Positions 1-7,820 of a stretch of DNA of 36,429 nucleotides are shown here, one piece after another (within the stretch, counting starts at the first letter, position 1; the number at the start of each line of letters is the position of its first letter). Source of the stretch: Acidobacteriota bacterium (GTDB lineage Bacteria > Acidobacteriota > Terriglobia > Acidiferrales > UBA7541); assembly GCA_003223215.1 (NCBI GenBank), contig QHYH01000139.1, positions 1-36,429 on the forward strand, in the 5' to 3' direction. Under the pieces are notes generated by a model, which worked only from the letters and a program-made list of their open reading frames with translations, made no database searches and was not told the origin of the DNA. A program made the position numbers and the translations under genes.

Positions 1-326
1 GTTGAGACAAAACTACGGCCAGCTCACGTACGGGCGAAGGTACTTCAGGAGGAATCTTCATGGATCTATCCTACGGCATATAATGTCGTAGGAACATACA
101 AAAAAAGAGCGCTTTTAGCCTCACACCATTTTATGTCGTGCGCCCTCCCGTCACCCGGGCATTGTGTACGGAATGGCTCCGGTGTATGTTAACGGATACG
201 CCGTTTGATTGAACCAAGAGCACGACAGTATGCCTGGCATGCGGAACCCGGCTCACCTGCAGGCGAACCCTACGCTGGCGGAAATGTGGCCAGCTGAGGG
301 ATACCATTACAGGAGAGACCACTTCT
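1..326. other. 5' flank without a clear gene
   Basis: No convincing gene is visible. One forward frame is open from the window edge to about 191, but it has no start and no recognisable motif, so a gene tail cannot be claimed. The stretch holds the hairpin at 69-93. A weak sigma70-like pair (TTGTGT at 162-167, TATGTT at 185-190, 17 bp apart) could serve the downstream propeller gene. Confidence 0.4.
69..93 (+). repeat. 10-bp inverted repeat (hairpin)
   Basis: TCCTACGGCA and TGTCGTAGGA form a 10-bp stem, with one G-U wobble, around the loop TATAA. A strong AGGAGG (47-52) and an ATG at 60 precede it, giving an 8-codon micro-ORF (60-83) whose stop lies in the loop. No T-run follows, so a terminator is unlikely. 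It could be a leader structure or an operator. Confidence 0.45.
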
Positions 327-1832
327 ATGAAAGCTGTTGCTTCCAAGCTGCGCTTTCCAGGTTTTGCTCTGTTCGCCGCACTGTTCGCCCTTTTGTTGAG
401 CCCTTTACTGGCCCCCGCGTTCAAAAAGACCGCGGGTTTCCTGTTAGCGCGAGGACAAGCGCCCGCGCCGAGTTCGATTAAGGTTGTCGACCTGATTCCA
501 GCGAGCCTGAGCGGGGAAAGCAACCAAGATAGTGAGCCGTTTCTGGCGATTCAAAAGGACAATCCGCAAGTGATGGTGGCGTCGGCATTCACGCCCAACC
601 CCTTTTCGATGACCGGGAATGCGCCGGTGTACGTTTCGCAGGACGGCGGGGTAAGCTGGGCGCTGAACGCGATTACGCCGGTGCCGCGAATGACCTGCGA
701 CATCACGCACGCGATGGCCACAGGTGAGAGTCATCCACGCGGCGATTTGCATGCCGGTACGCTCGATTGCTCGTCTGGCGTGATGCTCGACGAGTCGGAA
801 TCGGTCGATGTCGCCTCGAGCGCCACGATGAACGTGCAATCCATGCGCGGTAATGTGGACCAGCCGTTCGTGCGCGCGCTGGGTGTTTCGAGCGGCGACC
901 GCATCTATGTCGGCGTGAACGATTTCAATCAGTCGAACGGGCAGACCGCGACCATCGATGTATCGGTAGACGGGGGCGCGACGTACAAATCGGTTCGCAT
1001 TGAGAGGCGCAAAACCGCGGGGCAGGACGGTCCGTCGGTGCGGCCGGCGGTGGCGAACGACGGTACCGTGTACGCGGCGTTTTTCGGCTGGCGCAAATTT
1101 GACGGCAAGACGGCGACCAGCGACGTGGTGGTGGTACGGGATGATGCCGCGGCGACCGGCGCGAGTCCTTTTCAAGCGCTGACGGATCCTTCGGATAAGC
1201 TGCCGGGGCGAGTGGTTGTGAAGAACGCTTCCATTCCATGGTCCAACGCGCCGGCGCTGGGGCAGGAACGGATTGGCTCGACGCTTTCGATTGCAGTGGA
1301 CCCGAACAAAAGCTCGATTGTGTATGTCGGCTGGGCAGACAAAGGCAGCAAGGGTGACATTTATACGCTGCATGTGAGGAATTCCACCGATCGCGGGGTG
1401 ACGTGGTCGAAAGCGGACTTGCCGGGCACGACGATTCACAATGCGACGAATGTCGCGCTGGCCATCGCCAACAATGGCGTGGTGGGATTTCTGTACCAGC
1501 AATTGAGCGGCGGACGCTGGGTCACGCACCTGGTGCAATCGCACGATGGGTTCACCACGTCGCAGGACACCGTGCTGGCCACCGTTCCGGCCGATCAGCC
1601 GGCGGAGCAATTCCTGCCCTATTTGGGCGACTACGATTATTTGCTTTCGGCGGGGAACGAGTTTCGTGGGGTCTTTTGCGCGAACAACACCCCGAATTTT
1701 GCGGATTTCCCGCACGGCGTGACGTTTCAGCGGGCCGCGGATTTCGGCGCCAGGACGCTCAACGACGGCGCAGGCAACCTCGTGCCCATTTCCATCGATC
1801 CATTTTATTTTAGCGTTCCGGTGATCCCGTGA
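327..1832 (+). CDS. secreted sialidase/BNR-like β-propeller protein
   Basis: This is a 501-residue exported protein. A basic start and a hydrophobic stretch (about residues 10-31) form a signal peptide or anchor. At least three Asp-box (BNR) motifs are visible: SQDGGVSW at 104-111, SVDGGATY near 212 and STDRGVTW near 357. Such motifs mark the blade loops of sialidase-type β-propellers. The FRIP motif and arginine triad of true sialidases are not evident, so hydrolysis of sialic acid is not claimed. A sugar-binding, or structural, extracellular role is equally possible. The start at 327 is supported by AGGAGA at 311-316. The two genes that follow on the same strand, after 59 and 41 bp, are also exported, which suggests one transcript. 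Confidence 0.7.
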   Translation: MKAVASKLRFPGFALFAALFALLLSPLLAPAFKKTAGFLLARGQAPAPSSIKVVDLIPASLSGESNQDSEPFLAIQKDNPQVMVASAFTPNPFSMTGNAPVYVSQDGGVSWALNAITPVPRMTCDITHAMATGESHPRGDLHAGTLDCSSGVMLDESESVDVASSATMNVQSMRGNVDQPFVRALGVSSGDRIYVGVNDFNQSNGQTATIDVSVDGGATYKSVRIERRKTAGQDGPSVRPAVANDGTVYAAFFGWRKFDGKTATSDVVVVRDDAAATGASPFQALTDPSDKLPGRVVVKNASIPWSNAPALGQERIGSTLSIAVDPNKSSIVYVGWADKGSKGDIYTLHVRNSTDRGVTWSKADLPGTTIHNATNVALAIANNGVVGFLYQQLSGGRWVTHLVQSHDGFTTSQDTVLATVPADQPAEQFLPYLGDYDYLLSAGNEFRGVFCANNTPNFADFPHGVTFQRAADFGARTLNDGAGNLVPISIDPFYFSVPVIP

Positions 1833-1891
1833 GCGCGTTTGCGCAAAAGGCGCGCGGGAATTGCTCGAAAGCGCGGGAGAAGGAGGCATCT

Positions 1892-2773
1892 ATGAAGATT
1901 TCGTCAGTGCTCATGCGAAGCAGTCTGTGGGGAGCCGGTGTGTTGCTGGCTTTGTGCGGCTCGACGAATGCCGCAACGTCGCAGGCCACGGACAACCAAG
2001 CCACGTTGATGGGCAAAGCAAGCATCGTTTTCTCGGGAACGGTGAGTCAGCTCGCCGCCACTTCGTTTGCGGACGTGCCCAAGTCGGCGCAGACGATTGT
2101 CGTGCGCGTGGATGCGATCCTGAAAAAGCCCGCGGCGGTGTCGTTGAAGAGGGGCGATAGCGTCACGGTGGACGCAAAAGATGCCTCCGCGTTCCAGGAA
2201 GGAACGCGCGCAACTTTCTATACCGACGGTTGGATTTTTGGCTCGGGCGTCGCGGTAAAAGAGCTGGGGCATGTGCTGGGTAACACAAATGAGCCGGTTC
2301 CGCCGCCGGGAGCGGGAAAGAATCGACCGGGACAGGCACCGGGCCAACTCAGCGATCAAGAATTGAAAGAGCGCATGAACGAATCGGATTTTGTCGTGGT
2401 CGGGCGCGTCACGGATGTTCATAAATGGAATGCTCCCAAGGCCAAGTCAGGCGCGCCTTTGCACGTGACGGAACATGACCCTGATTGGCATGAAGCGGTG
2501 GTGGAGATTCAATCGGTCCTGAAGGGTGGCCAAGTCAAAGGAAACAAAGTTGTGGTGAGGTATCCCAATCAGAACGATGTGGCCTGGGCCCATTCGCCGA
2601 GGTTCACGAAAAATCAAAGAGGCATTTTCTGCCTGAATCGCGATAAAACCACGGGCGCGCCCTTGACGAAGCTGGGAAGCAAGGAAGTGTCCGTGTACAC
2701 TTGCCTGGGACACGGGGACGCGCTGCCGCTGTCGGAAGAAGCGCGCGTGCGAGCGCTGCTGAAGAACCAATAA
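1892..2773 (+). CDS. exported protein with two internal repeats, function unknown
   Basis: I do not recognise this 293-residue protein. The ATG at 1892 is preferred over an upstream in-frame start because a perfect AGGAGG lies at 1881-1886 and a signal peptide follows (MKISSVLMRSSLW, hydrophobic core, cleavage near TNA-AT). The mature part appears to hold two related units. Unit one runs from 'ASIVFSGTVSQL' through 'VVRVDAILKK' to 'GDSVTVDA'. Unit two runs from 'DFVVVGRVTDV' through 'AVVEIQSVLKG' to 'GNKVVVRYP'. The alternating β pattern suggests small β-barrel (OB/NTR-like) domains; this is inference. It is probably co-transcribed with the propeller gene upstream and the deacylase downstream. 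Confidence 0.65.
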   Translation: MKISSVLMRSSLWGAGVLLALCGSTNAATSQATDNQATLMGKASIVFSGTVSQLAATSFADVPKSAQTIVVRVDAILKKPAAVSLKRGDSVTVDAKDASAFQEGTRATFYTDGWIFGSGVAVKELGHVLGNTNEPVPPPGAGKNRPGQAPGQLSDQELKERMNESDFVVVGRVTDVHKWNAPKAKSGAPLHVTEHDPDWHEAVVEIQSVLKGGQVKGNKVVVRYPNQNDVAWAHSPRFTKNQRGIFCLNRDKTTGAPLTKLGSKEVSVYTCLGHGDALPLSEEARVRALLKNQ

Positions 2774-2814
2774 AGCTCAAAATCACTTCCCTTCCCTGGG
2801 CCGAGAAAACTTGC

Positions 2815-4419
2815 ATGCGCAAATTCGCCGTGCTCGGGGCGCTACTCACCTTAGTTCTTGCTTGCGGAAGCTTTCGCCTACGCGTCCCGGCTTACGCCAC
2901 TCCACCAGAGGAACATCTGGACTTGCTGCTTGCAGGCGGACAGGTTGTCGATGGGAGCGGCTCGCCTGCTCGCCTAGAGGACGTCGGCATTGGCAACGAC
3001 CGCATTGCGTTCCTCGGGAACGCGTCCAAGGAGAAATTCACCGCCGAGCGTACCCTGGATGTCCACGGGCTGATGGTTTGTCCCGGCTTCATCGATCCGC
3101 ACACGCATACGATCGGGGATCTCTCGAGCCCCAAACTGAACGGCAACGTGAGTTATCTGCTGCAAGGAGTCACCACCGTCGGCGTCGGCAACGACGGTGG
3201 AGGCTCGCCGCAGGTCGCGAAAACTCTCGATTTGTGGCGGCGGCAGGGCATCGGCACGAACGCTCTCCTTTTGGTGGGTCATGGCGCGGTGCGCGCCGAG
3301 GTTCTAGGCAACGGCGACGTCCAGCCCACGCCCGAACAACTCAAGAACATGAAAGAGCTCGTGCGCAGCGCCATCGAAGAAGGTGCCTTCGGCTTGTCCA
3401 CGGGCCTGTTTTACGTTCCCGGGAGTTTCGCAAAGACGGAGGAGGTCATTGAGTTGTCGAAAGTCGTCCGAGCGATGGGCGGTTATTACGATTCGCACAT
3501 GCGCGATGAGGATTCCTATTCCATTGGCCTGCTCGGCGCGATCGCGGAGACGATTCGCATCGGCCGCGAAGCGAGGATTCCGGTGCACATCTCGCACATC
3601 AAGGCCCTCGGTCCGCAAGCGTGGGGCCGGAGCGTCGCGGCCATTCAGATGATCGAGAAGGCACGGGCGGAAGGCGTGGACGTCACCGCGGACCAATACC
3701 CGTACGCTGCTTCGGGTTCGAGCCTGGTTGCCAGCCTGCTCCCCGCGTGGGCCCAGGCAGGCAAAGCCGAGGAAGTCCTTGCGCGCCTCGATGATTCCGG
3801 TGTTCGTCCACGCTTGTTGGAGGAAATGACACAGAATCTCAAACGGCGCGGCGGCGCAGATTCACTGCTGTTTACCTCCTCCGACGCTCCAGAGCTACTC
3901 GGCAAGCGGCTTTCCGAGGTGGCCAGGGAAAAGAACCTGCCGCCGGTGGAAGCCGCGCTGGCCATCATGCGCGAGCGCAAACTCGAAGGCTTGGCCGTCG
4001 CCTCGTTCAACATGCGCGAAGACGATGTGGTGCGCTTCATGAAGCGGCCCTGGGTGATGACCGGCTCCGACGGATCGCACGGCCATCCACGCATGTTCGG
4101 CACTTTCCCGCGCAAGCTGCGCGTCTATGTGTACCAGAAAAAGGTGATCACCCTGCCCTTCATGATCCACGCGAGCAGCGATTTTCCGGCACGGACCATC
4201 GGCATCCCGGAGCGCGGCTTGTTGCGCACGGGTTATTTCGCCGATGTGATCGCCTTCGATCCCGCTACCGTCGCAGATCAGTCCACTTACGAGCATCCCA
4301 ACGAACTCGCCGTCGGCATGAAGTATGTCATTGTCAACGGAAAGCTCGCCGTGGAAGACGGCAAGTACAACGGCGCGCTGGTCGGCCGCCCCCTTCGCAA
4401 AGAGCTAGCCGCAAAATAA
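2815..4419 (+). CDS. N-acyl-D-amino-acid deacylase (D-aminoacylase family), exported
   Basis: This is an amidohydrolase-superfamily enzyme predicted to remove the acyl group from N-acyl-D-amino acids, for example during turnover of cell-wall-derived compounds. Starting at 2815 gives 534 residues with a signal peptide and a possible lipobox (VLAC). The family landmarks are in order: the metal-binding DPHTHT (H96, H98), SHMRDE (H228), HISHIK (H261), and SDGSHGHPR...GTFPR around D419, which would hold the catalytic Asp. One oddity is that the family motif GNCG, whose Cys bridges zinc in characterised D-aminoacylases, reads GNDG here (D127). The metal site is therefore altered, and substrate or metal use may differ. 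The frame is open further upstream, but those residues overlap the preceding gene and lack a ribosome-binding site. Confidence 0.85.
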   Translation: MRKFAVLGALLTLVLACGSFRLRVPAYATPPEEHLDLLLAGGQVVDGSGSPARLEDVGIGNDRIAFLGNASKEKFTAERTLDVHGLMVCPGFIDPHTHTIGDLSSPKLNGNVSYLLQGVTTVGVGNDGGGSPQVAKTLDLWRRQGIGTNALLLVGHGAVRAEVLGNGDVQPTPEQLKNMKELVRSAIEEGAFGLSTGLFYVPGSFAKTEEVIELSKVVRAMGGYYDSHMRDEDSYSIGLLGAIAETIRIGREARIPVHISHIKALGPQAWGRSVAAIQMIEKARAEGVDVTADQYPYAASGSSLVASLLPAWAQAGKAEEVLARLDDSGVRPRLLEEMTQNLKRRGGADSLLFTSSDAPELLGKRLSEVAREKNLPPVEAALAIMRERKLEGLAVASFNMREDDVVRFMKRPWVMTGSDGSHGHPRMFGTFPRKLRVYVYQKKVITLPFMIHASSDFPARTIGIPERGLLRTGYFADVIAFDPATVADQSTYEHPNELAVGMKYVIVNGKLAVEDGKYNGALVGRPLRKELAAK

Positions 4420-4431
4420 CGAGGATAAAAC

Positions 4432-4505
4432 TGGAGGCGCGGGGCGGAATCGAACCGCCGATAAAGGTTTTGCAGACCTTCGCCTTACCACTTGGCTACC
4501 GCGCC
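4432..4505 (-). tRNA. trnC: tRNA-Cys (anticodon GCA)
   Basis: Read on the minus strand, the cloverleaf is complete. The acceptor stem GGCGCGG pairs with CCGCGCC, the D-arm is GCC/GGC, the anticodon stem AAGGT/ACCTT carries the loop CTGCAAA (anticodon GCA), and the T-arm GGCGG/CCGCC carries the loop TTCGATT. The discriminator base is T, and CCA is encoded (4432-4434). It lies 48 bp downstream of the sulfurtransferase gene on the same strand and may share its transcript. No separate good promoter was seen in the gap. Its 3' end is 12 bp from the stop of the convergent deacylase gene. Confidence 0.97.
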
Positions 4506-4553
4506 CTCGCAGAGTTGAAGGTTATCGGATCATCCGTCCTCGATCACACTGCG

Positions 4554-5438
4554 TTAGTGGGCCGTGGCAGCGACGCCTGGTTGCGCGGAGCGCGATTCGT
4601 TCACGATCGGCGCGCCAACCAAATTGCCCCATTCGGTCCACGAGCCGTCGTAATTCCGCACCTTGGCAAAGCCCAGCAAATACTTGAGCACAAACCAGGT
4701 GTGCGAGCTGCGCTCGCCAATGCGGCAATACGCGATGACTTCATCTTTGCCGTTGATGCCCTTGGCTTCATACAGTTTCTTCAAATCGTCGAACGTTTTG
4801 AACGTCCCGTCCTCGTTTGCGGCCTGCGCCCAGGGAATATTGGCGGCCTTGGGGATGTGCCCGGCGCGCTGAGCGGTTTCGCTCATGCCCGGAGGCGCGA
4901 TGATTTTGCCCGTGAACTCGTCAACAGAGCGAACGTCGACCAGTTGGCCGGACTGGCGACCTTCGACCACGGCGGAAACATCTTCTTTGAACGCGCGGAT
5001 GCTTGCATCGGTCGCCGAAACGCGATACGTGGTTGGGCTGACATTCGGGGCATCTTTGGTGAGCGGGCGCTTTTCTTCGAGCCATTTCTTGCGGCCGCCG
5101 TTCATCAGGCGCACGTCCTTGTGGTCGTAAAGCTTTAATTGCCAAAAAGCGTAAGCCGCAAACCAGTTGTTGTTGTCGCCGTAGAGGATGATGGAGGTGT
5201 CGTTGGAAATGCCCGAGGCGCCAAGCAGCTTTTCGAGCGCGGCTTTGTCGATCAAGTCGCGGCGGATGCCGTCTTGAAGCTGCGTTTGCCAGTTCCAGCC
5301 GACAGCGCCGGGGATGTGGCCCTGATCGTAGGCGGTGGTGTCTACGTCCACTTCAACAAAGCGTGTGTTTGGCGCATTGAGATTCTGCGCGGCCCACTCG
5401 GTAGAGACCAGAACTTCCGGATGCTTGTACTCTGTCAT
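4554..5438 (-). CDS. two-domain thiosulfate/mercaptopyruvate sulfurtransferase (rhodanese)
   Basis: This enzyme transfers sulfane sulfur from thiosulfate or 3-mercaptopyruvate to a thiophilic acceptor, through a persulfide on Cys. The 294-residue protein has two rhodanese domains. The N-terminal one is inactive (LYGDNNNWFA, Asp in the Cys position). The C-terminal one has the active loop YCRIGERSSHTWF with C238. This loop and the following YDGSWTEWG are typical of the actinobacterial CysA2/SseC-type enzymes. The start at 5438 (MTEYKHPE) is chosen because the GAGGAG at 5452-5447 lies 8 nt upstream; the ATG at 5444 is only 2 nt from it. No signal peptide is seen, so it is cytoplasmic. A long structured leader with a terminator precedes it, and tRNA-Cys follows. 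Confidence 0.92.
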   Translation of the reverse strand: MTEYKHPEVLVSTEWAAQNLNAPNTRFVEVDVDTTAYDQGHIPGAVGWNWQTQLQDGIRRDLIDKAALEKLLGASGISNDTSIILYGDNNNWFAAYAFWQLKLYDHKDVRLMNGGRKKWLEEKRPLTKDAPNVSPTTYRVSATDASIRAFKEDVSAVVEGRQSGQLVDVRSVDEFTGKIIAPPGMSETAQRAGHIPKAANIPWAQAANEDGTFKTFDDLKKLYEAKGINGKDEVIAYCRIGERSSHTWFVLKYLLGFAKVRNYDGSWTEWGNLVGAPIVNESRSAQPGVAATAH

Positions 5439-5655
5439 TTTCATTTCTCCTCGTTCCCTTAGATGACTAGCTCTGGAATTCGTTTGATCGGCTTCCAACC
5501 AGAAAAACAAAAACCCACCGGCCATTTTTCCCTCTGGCGGTGGGCTCAAAAAACTTGAGGCGGGAGAAATCCTAAATGCTCAGCCTCCCCGCGCCAGAAC
5601 TCACACGCATACAACAGATGCATATTGCGGCGTTGTTCCGGCTGCGAAGTTTCAT
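5439..5655 (-). promoter_or_regulatory. structured leader with attenuator architecture ahead of the sulfurtransferase
   Basis: From the predicted transcription start near 5655, a leader of about 215 nt runs to the sulfurtransferase. It contains an intrinsic terminator (5544-5503). Further upstream, the strand TCTGGCG (minus 5598-5592) is exactly complementary to CGCCAGA (minus 5539-5533), which includes part of the terminator's 5' arm. Terminator and anti-terminator pairings are thus mutually exclusive. An extra stem (GCGGGGAG with CTCCCGC) sits between them. I could not match it to SAM-I, SAM-II, cobalamin or other classes that I know by sequence. Confidence 0.45.
5503..5544 (-). terminator. 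intrinsic terminator inside the sulfurtransferase leader
   Basis: CCCACC/GGTGGG plus GCCA/TGGC form a 10-bp stem with a one-base bulge and a 10-nt loop. On the minus strand it is followed directly by TTTTTGTTTTT (5513-5503). It lies 65 nt upstream of the sulfurtransferase start codon. No gene ends just upstream on this strand, so it more likely regulates the gene than closes another one. Confidence 0.75.
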
Positions 5656-5661
5656 ATTTTC

Positions 5662-5690
5662 ATGCTACATGGATGGGCCGGCCTTGGCAA
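5662..5690 (-). promoter_or_regulatory. candidate sigma70 promoter for the sulfurtransferase leader
   Basis: On the minus strand TTGCCA (5690-5685) and TAGCAT (5667-5662) are separated by 17 bp, with a start expected near 5655. No other gene on this strand lies between it and the sulfurtransferase. Confidence 0.45.
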
Positions 5691-6026
5691 TAGTACTCGG
5701 TTGCGATCGAGCTGCTGCAGCCGGGTGCACGCCAGGACTCCCGGAGGTGCCAGATGCCCAAGCCGGGGCAAAAAAGCGCTTGCGCATGCCGGAACCCATG
5801 CCAGGTCCGGGTCCATCGAAAAGTGCGGAAAAAAGGGAATGGGCTGGCCATGTGCCCTGCCGTCAATGGGTTAGAGGTTATTTTGTACAGCAACCCCCTC
5901 GGAAGCCTTGCATCGGAAATAAACGGCTGTGTGTTTAGCTCCTGACCCTGCCCCGCCAGCTTGGATATGCAAGGCCCTCGATCCAAGCAATCCAAAAAAT
6001 AGCTAGCGTGGAGAAAGGTCATCTTT
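5691..6026. other. intergenic region without a gene
   Basis: Short open frames occur on both strands, but they overlap each other and show no domain, ribosome-binding site or signal peptide. The region should hold the promoter of the forward β-barrel gene at 6027; I see no strong match. Confidence 0.4.
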
Positions 6027-6578
6027 ATGGGCAAATTAGTGTCCATCGCAGAGTTGTTTGTTCTTGCAAGCCTGCCCGCATTCGCGCAGGAGAGGGGATC
6101 GAAGGATGTCTCCGTGGAGTACTCCTACGTTCGTGCCAATCCCGCAACCACTGGTTTTCCGGACTTCAATGCCAATGGAGGCTCCGCCTCTTTTGCCTTT
6201 AGTCCGCGTAACTGGTATGGGATCGCCGGTGAATTCAGCGGTTATCACATTGGGCGGGTCGGCCGCGTAAACGTCGGCACGGATTTGTTCACCTTCATGT
6301 TCGGCCCGCAGCTCTATTTCCATCACTACCGCCGCTTTTCGCCTTTTGCCCACGAGCTTCTCGGCGTCGCCCATAGCGGCAACGAGTTCGGAATCACCGG
6401 ATCCCACAATTCCTTCACGATGGCGCTTGGGGGAGGCGTGGACGTTCCGTTCTGGGGCCACTTGTCCTTGCGCGTCGGGCCGATCGACTATCTCTTGACG
6501 CAATTCCCCGAAACTCGCTCAAGCCGAATGACGCAGAATAACTTGCGCGTCTCGGGAGGAGTGCGCTGGCGGTTCTAA
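6027..6578 (+). CDS. small outer-membrane β-barrel protein
   Basis: This is a 183-residue protein with a short signal peptide (MGKLVSIAELFVLASLPAFA-Q). Alternating amphipathic strands follow (for example VSVEYSYV, FMFGPQLYFH, LSLRVGPIDYLL), and the chain ends in GGVRWRF. The terminal Phe and the β pattern fit an 8-stranded outer-membrane barrel of the OmpA-like/OMP_b-brl type, common in Acidobacteriota. Such proteins are structural or adhesive; no specific role can be read here. The start is supported by GAGAAAGG at 6011-6018. It is monocistronic, because a clear terminator follows at 6607. Confidence 0.75.
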   Translation: MGKLVSIAELFVLASLPAFAQERGSKDVSVEYSYVRANPATTGFPDFNANGGSASFAFSPRNWYGIAGEFSGYHIGRVGRVNVGTDLFTFMFGPQLYFHHYRRFSPFAHELLGVAHSGNEFGITGSHNSFTMALGGGVDVPFWGHLSLRVGPIDYLLTQFPETRSSRMTQNNLRVSGGVRWRF

Positions 6579-6606
6579 CCGCAAGTCAGTGTCATGGCAG
6601 ACAAGC

Positions 6607-6637
6607 GCCGGGCCTCGCGCCCGGCTCCTTTGTTTTT
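6607..6637 (+). terminator. intrinsic terminator of the β-barrel gene
   Basis: The 7-bp stem GCCGGGC/GCCCGGC (6607-6613, 6619-6625) with loop CTCGC is followed by CCTTTGTTTTT. It starts 29 bp after the stop codon. Confidence 0.75.
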
Positions 6638-6716
6638 GGGGTATGCCGAGGTTAGGTGAGGCGCGCAACCCTCCAAAATAAAACGCTCCCTTTCAACGGT
6701 GGAGTAGAATGCGGGC

Positions 6717-7820
6717 ATGAAACTCCCATTGAGATTCATTGCGCTGGTTTTCCTTGTCCTCTCCCTGTCAACTCGTTCTTCTCCGCAAACTGCACCGTCA
6801 GAAGGAGCACAACAATTTGCCGAGCTTGGCGACTTCCGATTGGAGGATGGCAGCGTCATCCGCGATTTCCGTCTGGGCTATCGCACGCTCGGGAAGCTCA
6901 ACGCGGAGAAGTCCAATGCCATCCTCTGGCCCAGTTGGCTCGGCGGAAAATCGCAAGACCTGTTGCAGTTCGTGGGAGCAGGCAACGTAGCGGATACCGC
7001 CCGCTATTTCGTGATTCTCGTGGATGCCATTGGCGATGGCGTATCCAGCTCACCGTCGAACAGCACTAAGCAGCCGCTCCTGAAGTTTCCCGAATTCAGC
7101 ATTCGAGATATGGTCGAATCCGAACACCGCCTGGCCACCGAGGTTCTGCACCTGTCTCATCTGCGTGCCCTCATGGGCCTCTCCATGGGTGGCATGCAGG
7201 CCTTTGAATGGGGCGTGGCCTATCCCGACTTCATGGATCTGCTGATCCCCATGGTTGGCTCGCCGCAATCCACTTCCTATGACAAGCTGCTGTGGAGGGC
7301 GCAAATCGACGCCATGGAACTCGACCCGGCCTGGAATCATGGCCATCCCACCGGGCCAATGGATCGAAGTCTCGGGCTCGTGGAGGAAATCGGCTCTATG
7401 AATCTCACCTCGCCGGCCTATCGCGTGGCGCACACCAAGCCCGATGGGATTAACGAGCTTCTCGCAGAAATAAGGAATGGCGCCAAGGGAAACGGCGGAG
7501 TCGTGTGCGACCGGATTCGCCAACGGCAGGCGATTATGGCGCTCGATATTCCCGGAAAGCTCGGTGTGAACCTCGAGCAAGCTGCGGCAAAGGTGCACGC
7601 GAAGCTCCTGGTCATTGTTTCCCCCGAAGATCACATGGTGAACCCGGAACCGGCAATACAGTTCGCGGCCGCCGTCCATGCTCCCGTTGTGAAATTGGAC
7701 TCTCCTTGCGGTCACCTCAGCCCGGGTTGCATTTCGGTGGGGCCAACGGTCGCGCGTTTTCTAGCCGATCCCGCATCAGTTCAGAGTGAAACATTGCGGG
7801 AGCCTGCGAAGCGGGAGTAG
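6717..7820 (+). CDS. exported α/β-hydrolase of the homoserine acetyltransferase (MetX)-like family
   Basis: The 367-residue protein opens with a signal peptide (MKLPLRFIALVFLVLSLS) and then follows the MetX-like fold. The nucleophile elbow is GLSMGG (S156), with the acid in SPEDHMV (D305) and the base in CGHLS (H333), a complete Ser-Asp-His triad. The early motif 'FRLGYRTLGKLN' is also typical of this family. True MetX is cytoplasmic and acts in methionine synthesis. The export signal and the absence of methionine genes nearby make a secreted esterase or acyl-hydrolase more likely; this is inference. The start at 6717 has only a weak GGAG 12 nt upstream. Confidence 0.8.
   Translation: MKLPLRFIALVFLVLSLSTRSSPQTAPSEGAQQFAELGDFRLEDGSVIRDFRLGYRTLGKLNAEKSNAILWPSWLGGKSQDLLQFVGAGNVADTARYFVILVDAIGDGVSSSPSNSTKQPLLKFPEFSIRDMVESEHRLATEVLHLSHLRALMGLSMGGMQAFEWGVAYPDFMDLLIPMVGSPQSTSYDKLLWRAQIDAMELDPAWNHGHPTGPMDRSLGLVEEIGSMNLTSPAYRVAHTKPDGINELLAEIRNGAKGNGGVVCDRIRQRQAIMALDIPGKLGVNLEQAAAKVHAKLLVIVSPEDHMVNPEPAIQFAAAVHAPVVKLDSPCGHLSPGCISVGPTVARFLADPASVQSETLREPAKRE

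Noticed and set aside
1-191. Open frame entering from the window edge
   Set aside because: 63 codons with no motif; a gene tail cannot be told from chance without the upstream sequence.
444-1889. Long minus-strand open frame of 481 codons opposite the propeller gene
   Set aside because: It is antisense to a gene with signal peptide, Asp-boxes and a ribosome-binding site. The translated product is Arg/His-rich without any domain, typical of a GC-rich shadow frame.
6717-7820. Calling the hydrolase metX (methionine biosynthesis)
   Set aside because: A clear signal peptide exports the product, and no methionine genes are nearby; only family-level similarity is supported.
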